The notes under the pieces were generated by a model that was given only the letters and a program-made list of their open reading frames with translations, had not been told where the DNA came from and did no database searches. From NCBI GenBank assembly GCA_003660235.1, contig QGON01000067.1:104451-168450 (forward strand): a stretch of 64,000 nt of DNA. The letters run 5' to 3'. Below are positions 57,252 through 64,000 of this stretch, in pieces; positions within the stretch are counted from its first letter, which is position 1, and the number at the start of each line of letters is the position of its first letter. Origin of the DNA: a bacterium endosymbiont of Escarpia laminata (lineage in GTDB: Bacteria; Pseudomonadota; Gammaproteobacteria; Chromatiales; Chromatiaceae). The position numbers and the translations under genes are program-made.

Positions 57252-57566
57252 TCCTGGAAAAGATACCCTCTTCAATTCCACCATATTATTAGGGTCTGTT
57301 AAACGCATATCTAAAATCAGGTGTAACTTCCAGGTTCCAGATGAACTGTCCATGGAATTGGATATATTCACCCGCTTTCCGGGCAGCCTTCTGAATGCTT
57401 TCCCGCAGCGCCATCAGAATTTTGCTCCTTTTTACCTCTCTCTCCCGCCGGGCTACATGCTGGAAAACCCGCATTGAGTAATCTATGCTCAAAACAGGGA
57501 TGAACGGATTCCCTGTCATGCTCTGCTGTTCCGGCGACGCGGCTCTGCTGAGCAGAGGAGGTTGTC
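57252..57566. other. intergenic stretch with one uncertain minus-strand frame
   Basis: A minus-strand frame of 61 codons (57474 to 57289) reads as a basic helical segment followed by an aromatic end (FHGQFIWNLEVTPDFRYAF). It has no good ribosome-binding site, so it is not listed as a gene. AGGAGG at 57556-57561 belongs to the next gene. Confidence 0.3.
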
Positions 57567-60500
57567 GTGAAACGGGTTTGGTGTACAGAGTGCCTCTCTT
57601 TGCTTTTCTACACTCTGGTGCTGTTTGCGCTGGCACCGTCTCTGTGGGCAGGTGACTTTAGCGCTGACGTGGTGGAGACCCACGGCGGCAAGGTCGAAAC
57701 CTACAAGATCCAGGTTTCACAAGGCCGCTACCTGCTGCAGAAGAGAGAAGACGGCAAGCAGTTGCATATCATTGTCGATCCGGCCGCCAACCTCACGCGA
57801 ATCGTTATTCCCGCTGAGAAGACCTACTACGAACTCCCCGCTGATAACCTGTTCAGCCTGATCAATAACCCCTTTCAGGCCGCACGAGTCTCGGCATCCC
57901 GCTATGAGACCCGCGCGGTGGGCCGGGAAACACTGCAAGGTTTCGATTGCAGCAAGACCCAGATCCATTCCGCTGGCCAGGATCTGATGACTCTGTGGAC
58001 GTCGGATGAGTCGCTGGTGCCGCTGAAGCTGAGCCTGAACAGTGATCCCCCGCGCCAGGTGGAGTTGGTGAATCTGAAGCCAGGCGTGGTAAACGCCGCC
58101 CTGTTCCAGATCCCCGGGGATTTCAAGAAGAAACCACACCCCACGCAGAAGAAACGGGCTCCCGACCCGGCTACTCTTTCTGCTGTTACCGGCTCAGTCA
58201 GCGGCGAGGCTCCCTGGGGCCGGCGGGTAAGAGCGGGGGGCGAGTTGCGCGTCAAGGTGGACAAGATGCGTATAACCAGGGTGCGGGTGATCAATCTGCT
58301 CAAGAGCGAGTCGGAGACCACTGTCCTCCCCTTCCATCAAGGGAAACAGCGGGAGAACATCGGCGTCACTCTTCAAAAACTTGAGTACAAGGGATCGAGC
58401 TTCAACCGGGAGTTCAACAAGGACCGGGGGCTGTTCGGCAACACCTTCCAGGTGGATGAGGTGGTGGTCAAGATCAGCAAGGGGCTCGCCCATGTAGTGG
58501 TCGATCAACCGGGGAAAAAGGTGCGTGACCTCTACAACCGGGGAGGCGTCACCACTTGGGAGCGGCTCTCTCCGGAACGTGGAACCCGTCTTACCATGAT
58601 CGGTGATAACCTGGACGGCGACACCACCAGCGGCAAGATCCTGGTGCGTAACGACAAGGCGAAGACGCGCGAAAATCTGCCCTTCGAGGTGAAGAACGGC
58701 GAGACCAAAGTGTGGCCCTTCGATGCCGAGAAGGGTTACGACGTCCTGCAGATCACGGTACCCAGCGGCCAGGGCAGCCTGCGCATCCACATCGAGCAGC
58801 CTGCCGCCGCCATCCCCGAGGCGAAACGGGTGCAGCCGCCATCCGGCCAGGCGCAGCCGGTAAAAGCCAAACCGAAACCGAAACCGGTTGTGAAATCTCT
58901 CTCAGGCCAGTCTCAGTCCGTGGTACCCGCCCGCATGGTATTGGTACTCGATGCATCCGGCTCCATGTGGGGGCAGATCAAGGGCAAGGCCAAGATCACC
59001 ATCGCCAAGGCGGTGATGGCCGATCTGATCAGCGAGTTGCCGACCGATTTCCACACAGGCCTGATGGTGTATGGCCACCGGCGCAAGGGTGACTGTGAAG
59101 ACATCGAGATGTTGATGCCGGTGGGACCGCACAATGCGGTCACGATGAATGCGAAGGTCCAGGGCATCAGCCCCAAGGGCAAGACCCCCCTGAGTGAGTC
59201 GGTGCGCCAAGCCGCCAAGGCCCTGCGCTACACCGAGGAGCGCGCCAGCGTGGTGCTGGTCAGCGACGGCCTGGAGACCTGCCATGCCGATCCCTGCGCC
59301 CTGGCGGCGGAACTGGCCATGAGCGGGGTCGATTTTACGGTGCATGTCATCGGTTTCGACATCAGCCAAGAGGAGCAGACACGGCTACGCTGCATGGCCG
59401 ATAGAACCGGCGGCCTGTTTCTCGCCGCATCAGATGCCCAGACCCTGCGCGATGCCCTGTTCAAGACACTGGATGAGGTCAGGGAACCGCCGCCGCCAGT
59501 GGTGGAGGATCCGGGTAAGGCGCAGTTGACGGGACCTGCCTCGGTACCTGTGGGGGCAGCCTTCCAGGTCGGCTGGGAGGGGCCGGGCAGCCACAATGAC
59601 TATGTGGCGATTGCCAAAAAAGAACCCAAGGATTCCGCTTTTATCGACTACGCCTACACCAGCAGAGGCAATCCTCTGGAATTGGTCGCTCCCGGTAAGG
59701 TGGGGGAATATGAACTGCGCTATCTGCATGCCCACAGCAGCCGGATTATCGGTCGCAGGGTGATCCAGGTGACGCCGGTCCAGGCAGAGGTCAAGGCGCC
59801 GCCGAGCGCCAACGTGGCTTCAGAGATAGAAGTGGCCTGGTCAGGTCCAGCCTATAGAAGCGACTACATCACCATCGCCAAGGTCGGCGATGTGGCGGGG
59901 CGTTACGATAACTATGCCTATACCAGCAAAGGGACGCCGGCAAAACTTTGGGCGCCTGCCGAGCCTGGGCAGTATGAGGTGCGATACATCCTGAGCCGCG
60001 GCACCCAGGTACTGGCGCGGGCGCCCCTCACAGTAAAAAGCGTGACCGCCCAGGTTCAGCCACCGGCAACCGCCAATGCGGCTGCGAGGTTTGAGGTGAC
60101 CTGGCAGGGACCGGACAATCAGGGTGACTACATCACCATCGCCAAGGTCGGCGATGTGGTGGGCCGTTACGATAACTATGCCTATACCCGCAAGGGCAGC
60201 CCCGCCACACTGATCGCGCCGTCGGAGCCAGGCGATTACGAGGTGCGCTACATTCAGGCCAGGGGCGCGAAGATGCTTGCCAGTGCGCCTATCACCATCC
60301 AGGCGGTGTCTGCCCAGGTGCAGCCACCGGCAACCGCCAATGCGGCTGCGGGGTTTGAGGTCGTCTGGCAGGGACCGGACAATCAGGGTGACTACATCAC
60401 CATTGCAACTCCCAAAGACTCCGCTGGTCGCTACGATAACTATGCCTATACCCGCAAGGGCAGCCCCGCCACACTGACCGCGCCGTCGGAACCAGGTGAT

Positions 60501-61100
60501 TTCGAGGTGCGCTACATTCAGGCCAGGGGCACGAAGATGCTCGCCAGTGCGCCTATCACCATCCAGGCGGTGTCTGCCCAAGTGAAGCCACCGGCGTCAG
60601 CCGATGTCGGTGCTGGATTTGAGGTTGTCTGGTCGGGTCCGGACAATCAGGGGGACTACATCACCGTGGCCCCACCTGGCGATGTCCCCGGCCGTTACGA
60701 TAACTATGCCTATACCCGCAAAGGGACACCGGTAAAACTATTGGCGCCATCAGAACCGGGTCAGTACGAGGTGCGCTATATCCAGGCCAAGGGGACGAAG
60801 CTGCTGGCCAAGGCGTCGATCTCGGTGAATGCCGTTTCTGCTGAGGTGGTTCCACCGGTGTCCGCTAAGGCAGGAGAATATTTCCAGGTCGTCTGGCAGG
60901 GGCCAGCTTACCAGTCAGATTACATCACCGTGGCCCTGCCCGGCGATTCCCCCAGCCGTTATGACAACTACGCGTACACCCACAGGGGCAGTCCGGCAAG
61001 ACTCAAGGCCCCGGCCAAACCGGGTGAGTACGAGGTGCGCTACATCATGGCGAGTGGCACGAAGATATTGGCCAAGAGGGCCTTGAAGGTGACCCGGTAG
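57567..61100 (+). CDS. large exported protein: DUF4412-like region, von Willebrand A domain, six tandem repeats
   Basis: The 1177-residue protein has a signal peptide (ending near SLWAGD). Residues about 25-190 resemble the DUF4412-like protein encoded next. A region of unknown fold follows (about 200-400), then a Pro/Lys-rich linker (KAKPKPKPVVK). The von Willebrand A domain (about 455-645) has an intact metal site: DASGS with Asp462, Thr in GKTPLSES and Asp in VSDGLE. Six 88-residue Ig-like repeats run from about 652 to the end, each with a GDYITIA...GRYDNYAYT core. The GTG at 57567 has AGGAGG five bases upstream. This is probably an adhesive or scaffold protein outside the inner membrane, at the head of a three-gene unit. 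Its true function is unknown. Confidence 0.75.
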   Translation: MKRVWCTECLSLLFYTLVLFALAPSLWAGDFSADVVETHGGKVETYKIQVSQGRYLLQKREDGKQLHIIVDPAANLTRIVIPAEKTYYELPADNLFSLINNPFQAARVSASRYETRAVGRETLQGFDCSKTQIHSAGQDLMTLWTSDESLVPLKLSLNSDPPRQVELVNLKPGVVNAALFQIPGDFKKKPHPTQKKRAPDPATLSAVTGSVSGEAPWGRRVRAGGELRVKVDKMRITRVRVINLLKSESETTVLPFHQGKQRENIGVTLQKLEYKGSSFNREFNKDRGLFGNTFQVDEVVVKISKGLAHVVVDQPGKKVRDLYNRGGVTTWERLSPERGTRLTMIGDNLDGDTTSGKILVRNDKAKTRENLPFEVKNGETKVWPFDAEKGYDVLQITVPSGQGSLRIHIEQPAAAIPEAKRVQPPSGQAQPVKAKPKPKPVVKSLSGQSQSVVPARMVLVLDASGSMWGQIKGKAKITIAKAVMADLISELPTDFHTGLMVYGHRRKGDCEDIEMLMPVGPHNAVTMNAKVQGISPKGKTPLSESVRQAAKALRYTEERASVVLVSDGLETCHADPCALAAELAMSGVDFTVHVIGFDISQEEQTRLRCMADRTGGLFLAASDAQTLRDALFKTLDEVREPPPPVVEDPGKAQLTGPASVPVGAAFQVGWEGPGSHNDYVAIAKKEPKDSAFIDYAYTSRGNPLELVAPGKVGEYELRYLHAHSSRIIGRRVIQVTPVQAEVKAPPSANVASEIEVAWSGPAYRSDYITIAKVGDVAGRYDNYAYTSKGTPAKLWAPAEPGQYEVRYILSRGTQVLARAPLTVKSVTAQVQPPATANAAARFEVTWQGPDNQGDYITIAKVGDVVGRYDNYAYTRKGSPATLIAPSEPGDYEVRYIQARGAKMLASAPITIQAVSAQVQPPATANAAAGFEVVWQGPDNQGDYITIATPKDSAGRYDNYAYTRKGSPATLTAPSEPGDFEVRYIQARGTKMLASAPITIQAVSAQVKPPASADVGAGFEVVWSGPDNQGDYITVAPPGDVPGRYDNYAYTRKGTPVKLLAPSEPGQYEVRYIQAKGTKLLAKASISVNAVSAEVVPPVSAKAGEYFQVVWQGPAYQSDYITVALPGDSPSRYDNYAYTHRGSPARLKAPAKPGEYEVRYIMASGTKILAKRALKVTR
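59521..61100 (+). repeat. six tandem 264-bp coding repeats
   Basis: Six in-phase units of 264 bases (starts near 59521, 59785, 60049, 60313, 60577, 60841) encode the C-terminal repeats. Units 3 and 4 are nearly identical in DNA and protein, indicating recent duplication. Unit 1 is the most diverged, and the outer copies at each end differ more, as expected for internal expansion. Confidence 0.92.
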
Positions 61101-61160
61101 TCTGCAAAACGGCTGCCGATGCTTTTGGCGGAGTGGCAGATCGATATGAAGGAGTATGAA

Positions 61161-61760
61161 ATGATGATCAGAAAATTAGTGCTTACGATTTCAACAATTT
61201 TCACCCTGCTGCTGTCTCTAAACACAGCCCAGGCTGCAGAATGGACGGCCGACTTCGTTAAAACAGATGGCCAGATGCGTGATGTCAGCAAGGTCTACAT
61301 CAAGGGTGATAAGCGCCGGGAGGAGATGACGCACCGGGGGCAGACCGAGAGCATCGTCCTGTTCAATCCCGGGAGCCACCAGATCATCACGCTGATGCCG
61401 AGCGAGAGGATGTTCATGGAGATACCCATGTCGCCGGATCAGGAGATGTTCTCCAAGGGACCCGGTTCCGACCTGGCCAGCGGCAAGCCGTTGAGTACCG
61501 AGAAGATAAGCGGCTATCTGTGCGATAAATATCACCAGGAGTCGGCTGAGGGTGCGGTTACCGTCTGGGTCTCGCGTAAACTGCAATACCCGATCAGGAT
61601 CGAGGTGATGGATCTGGATGGCGGCAAATCCGTGATGACCTACGAGAACATCCAGGAGAAGAGTCTGCCGGACAGCCTCTTCAGCGTCCCTGCGGGTTAC
61701 AACAAATTCTCGATCCCCGGTATGCCGGCCGGTATGCCCATGATGCCGCGTATGAGGTGA
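61161..61760 (+). CDS. exported DUF4412-like protein
   Basis: The 199-residue protein has a signal peptide (MMIRKLVLTISTIFTLLLSL...AQAAE) and a DUF4412-like body. Such proteins are periplasmic and of unknown function; the fold is related to lipoprotein-carrier proteins (LolA/LppX-like). Shared features with the N-terminal domain of the preceding 1177-residue protein are the start (FVKTDG against VVETHGG), the central I.P...YE strand, the GYLCDKYHQ/GFDCSKTQI segment and the end SLFSVP/ALFQIP. The two therefore look like paralogues. AGGAG at 61150-61154 favours the ATG at 61161. The C-terminal methionine-rich tail is unusual. Confidence 0.72.
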   Translation: MMIRKLVLTISTIFTLLLSLNTAQAAEWTADFVKTDGQMRDVSKVYIKGDKRREEMTHRGQTESIVLFNPGSHQIITLMPSERMFMEIPMSPDQEMFSKGPGSDLASGKPLSTEKISGYLCDKYHQESAEGAVTVWVSRKLQYPIRIEVMDLDGGKSVMTYENIQEKSLPDSLFSVPAGYNKFSIPGMPAGMPMMPRMR

Positions 61761-61766
61761 CAGGTC

Positions 61767-63173
61767 ATGCCATTCGGGCAGCAGAGGGATCAGCGGTTGA
61801 GGCTATCGGTATTTTTGCTGAACGCCCTCTTTCTGTTGGCCTCTGCCGCTGTGGTGGTTGGAGCCCAAGGTGGCCTGCGGGATTGGATCCCGCATAATCC
61901 CAATATCTGGCATCTGGAGGTTGTTATCGAGCGAAGTGGTTCCGGCCGTTATGACAAGGATCTCAGCAAAGATGGCAATATCAATACAAAATCCTACGAG
62001 CGCACGGTAACGCAGAAAGTCAGGATAAAGGCCTGTGGCGCTGCTGGCGGGCTCCTCCATGTGAAACAGGCGAAGTGGGAGTTGAAGGATGACACCATCG
62101 AGAAGCTTCACATCCAAGGCAAGGGGGTGACCTGTCCACTCTCTCCCGAGGAGATGAAGCACAGCAACCTCAATCGTATGCAACGTGCCCAGCAGGAGAT
62201 ACGCCGTCCTGGTAACTCAACCACCCACACCAAGCGGGAGACGCTGACGCTCTATCCGGGGCAGGATGCGGAAACCCTGGCCCGTAATGCCTCCGCTACC
62301 TTGCTTCATCGCCAGGGCGATCACTACCTGTTGCAGGTCGGCAGCCTGGCATTGATCGACAACCGAATGGATGATGTCAGAGTGGAGAAGAAGGTCTGCA
62401 GTGGCCATACCGTCCGCAACGAGCATCACACGCGCAGTGGTGATCAACCGAGTATGAAGATCACCCAGCCGACCGGGGAGGATGATTTCAGTTCGGGGAT
62501 GTGGTTCACACTCTCTCCTCTGCCCATGACCGTCGGCTTTTATCAGAAGATGGAGCTGACCGACCATTCGTTATCGGGTCAACGGGAACTCGACAGAAAG
62601 AGAGAGACTCACTATCAGGAAACCACCACCGCTTCGTGGAGTCTTAAGCCGAAGAATCCGTGCATGGAGGTTGTCGACCGGATACTCAAGGACCTGGCTT
62701 TCGCGCAGGCCTATGGTGATCGAAAGATACAGGACTTCGCTGCGGACAAACAGGAGTATGAAAAACTGGTGAGCCAGCGGGCCTACAAGAACTATACAGG
62801 ACGTGGTTTTTCCCGCCCGGATCCGGACGGGAATAGTGGCGGGGCGGGTGAGAGTGAAGTCGAGCTTGAGGTTGGCATCGACTGTAAACTGCAGGGTGAC
62901 AAGGCATTCAAGGAGAGACTGCTGAAGGAGTGCCGGCCGATGATCATCTTCAACGCCACCTATGATCATGAAATGACCCATGTGCGCCAATGTAAAAAAA
63001 ACCATGAGGCATTCAGTGGCCTTAAGCCGGTGGATGTCGGCCGCGAAGAGGTTGAGGCCTATATCGTGGGCATCGAAAGCATGCTGAGTTGGATGCAGGA
63101 TTTCTGTCCGGAGCGGGATATGAGCAGCGTCAGCAGTGGGGTAGAAGCGCTAAGAGCGGCGTATGACTACTAA
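61767..63173 (+). CDS. exported protein with an HExxH zinc-protease motif
   Basis: This 468-residue protein has a signal peptide (to about residue 33). The C-terminal part has HEMTH at 401-405 (YDHEMTHVRQC), with a candidate third ligand in EEVEA (Glu427-430) about 22 residues later, the pattern of a gluzincin-type metallopeptidase. The first 350 residues are not recognised but contain paired cysteines and a basic, polar composition. The ATG is six bases from the stop of the DUF4412-like gene, with GAGGT upstream, so the two are co-translated. Enzymatic activity is inferred only from the motif. Confidence 0.65.
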   Translation: MPFGQQRDQRLRLSVFLLNALFLLASAAVVVGAQGGLRDWIPHNPNIWHLEVVIERSGSGRYDKDLSKDGNINTKSYERTVTQKVRIKACGAAGGLLHVKQAKWELKDDTIEKLHIQGKGVTCPLSPEEMKHSNLNRMQRAQQEIRRPGNSTTHTKRETLTLYPGQDAETLARNASATLLHRQGDHYLLQVGSLALIDNRMDDVRVEKKVCSGHTVRNEHHTRSGDQPSMKITQPTGEDDFSSGMWFTLSPLPMTVGFYQKMELTDHSLSGQRELDRKRETHYQETTTASWSLKPKNPCMEVVDRILKDLAFAQAYGDRKIQDFAADKQEYEKLVSQRAYKNYTGRGFSRPDPDGNSGGAGESEVELEVGIDCKLQGDKAFKERLLKECRPMIIFNATYDHEMTHVRQCKKNHEAFSGLKPVDVGREEVEAYIVGIESMLSWMQDFCPERDMSSVSSGVEALRAAYDY

Positions 63174-63364
63174 CCCGCATTTCTCACCAGGATGACAAGC
63201 CCTCGCTTGATCTTTGAATCCACAAGAAATCTTCTTCAGTCGGAAATACACACTGCTATTCCACTCCTTCAGAAAATCCTTTGTGAATCCAAATCTCTAC
63301 GCGATCATCTCGCCAGCCGGAGAGAAATGCGGGTTGAAAAAATACTCATTGGGAAGAGTTCTAG

Positions 63365-63510
63365 ACCCCGTTATTAAACCGTTCAGCCTGTAGGCCTGAT
63401 CAAGCGTAGCGGATCGGGCATCCAAGCTTTGGCAGAACGATTCAGATTGCCGGTTCCGCTGCGCTTGAACCAGCCTACACAATTGCTAACCCCGTTATTA
63501 AACCGGTCAG
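63365..63510. repeat. REP-like copy G inside a 22-bp direct repeat
   Basis: A complete palindrome pair (63390-63479) runs in the opposite orientation to copies A, E and F: CCTGATC-aagcgtagcg-GATCGGG first, then GGTTC-cgctgcgctt-GAACC. It is bounded by direct copies of ACCCCGTTATTAAACC(G/T)TCAG-like sequence at 63365-63386 and 63489-63510 (21 of 22 identical). The direct repeats look like a duplicated site formed when the pair arrived, or a local tandem duplication. Confidence 0.7.
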
Positions 63511-63643
63511 GTTTCAGACTCTGGCTCTGTAACCCGTTTAACCCTAATTCTACTTTGTCAGATTACACCATGACGTAACTAGCTGAATAATATAAAATAT
63601 ATGTCGTGAAACTCATAAACGATTATTGAAGGGAAGAGGTCAA

Positions 63644-64000
63644 ATGACAACCGCCAAGGTCATTTGAATTACCTAATAGATGCATAAGCAGTATTGATTA
63701 TATTGCGAAGCGATTCGTGAATTTTCAGCACCGTTTCGAATCGCATTTTCGAAGCAAAACGAGGTCCGTATTCCAACCAGCGACACATTACCTAAAAGGC
63801 CTGATGCAGCGCAGAAAAAGAACATGGAACGCATGGAGGAAGTCGTTGTAGAAGCGGATGATCAACGTCTGCAACATATGCTCACGGAATCTCCATGGGA
63901 CCCTCATGCCGTGTTGGATCAAGTGGCGCTGGAAATAGTGGCTCATCAGAGGGCGCTTGGCGTGCGCTTTGCCTGGGTAGGTGCTGATGGCGGTTATGGG
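63644..64000 (+). pseudogene. decayed IS701-like transposase, cut by the window edge
   Basis: Transposase sequence is split over frames. An ATG at 63644 (preceded by GGAAGAGGT) gives MTTAKVI and a stop. A second frame continues FVNFQHRFESHFRSKTRSVF...HYLKGLMQ (about 63700-63812). A third frame continues NMERMEEVV...ESPWD and runs to the edge. Near 63924 the sequence jumps from VLDQVA to LEIVAHQRALGVRFAWVGAD, which in complete IS701-type transposases are about 90 residues apart. The first catalytic Asp block (LIDESGF) is therefore missing. At least two frameshifts and an in-frame deletion make it non-functional. Its end lies outside the window. Confidence 0.7.

Noticed and set aside
61753..61767. 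AGGTGAC-AGGTCAT at the end of the DUF4412-like gene as another heptamer element
   Set aside because: Only one full unit, within coding sequence and forming the ribosome-binding site of the next gene; chance is sufficient.
63192..63377. 61-codon plus-strand frame after the HExxH gene
   Set aside because: Weak ribosome-binding site and no coherent domain; the frame runs into the direct repeat and looks like non-coding DNA.

Overview
The window looks like chromosomal DNA of a sulfur-oxidising gammaproteobacterium of the Chromatiales type. Gene order (rplU-rpmA-obgE-proB, pilB-pilC-pilD-coaE, murJ-ribF-ileS-lspA, bamD/rluD-pgeF, pilR-pilS), a UUG-started rpsT and many gammaproteobacterial housekeeping proteins support the class. 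A DsrC-like sulfur carrier, several small c-type cytochromes, a PCu(A)C copper chaperone and an amidotransferase of the N-acetylglutaminylglutamine osmolyte family fit a marine or salt-exposed chemolithotroph. The genus is inferred only loosely (Sedimenticola, Endoriftia or Thiodiazotropha-like). Layout: 0-9 kb holds rsuA, rapA, a UPF0114 membrane protein, cytochromes c5-like and c4, PCu(A)C and an HIT-fold phosphorylase. 9-18 kb is a signalling block: a diguanylate cyclase, a frame-interrupted zinc-ribbon gene, a TAXI-type binding protein and a 1506-residue tandem hybrid histidine kinase. 18-29 kb carries dsrC-like, lspA, ileS, ribF, murJ, rpsT, proB, obgE, rpmA, rplU and coaE. 29-38 kb is the type IV pilus locus: pilD, pilC, pilB, two pilins and the PilS/PilR pair, with a sigma-54 type promoter in front of the major pilin. 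38-50 kb holds nadE, a glnB gene interrupted by an amber codon, bamD, rluD, pgeF, a GcvR-like protein, def, plsC, argF, argD and sodB. 50-56 kb holds hyuB, an asparagine-synthase-family amidotransferase and a three-gene non-classical (type E) succinate dehydrogenase/fumarate reductase. 56-63 kb is accessory: an unknown low-GC gene, then three co-oriented genes for exported proteins (von Willebrand A protein with six tandem 88-residue repeats, DUF4412-like protein, HExxH protein). The right edge is a decayed IS701-like transposase. The main non-coding theme is interspersed palindromes. One REP-like family (stems vary, loop AAGCGTAGCG is kept) occurs at seven loci. At two loci it sits inside a larger element whose ends are inverted arrays of a heptamer (AGGTNAN in, NTNACCT out); a core-less version forms the stop codon of rsuA. 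Other points of interest are the amber codon in glnB, a probable CTG start for murJ, a repeat-associated frame break in the zinc-ribbon gene, a DsrC-like protein with two extra residues between its cysteines, and the exported three-gene cluster at the right end.
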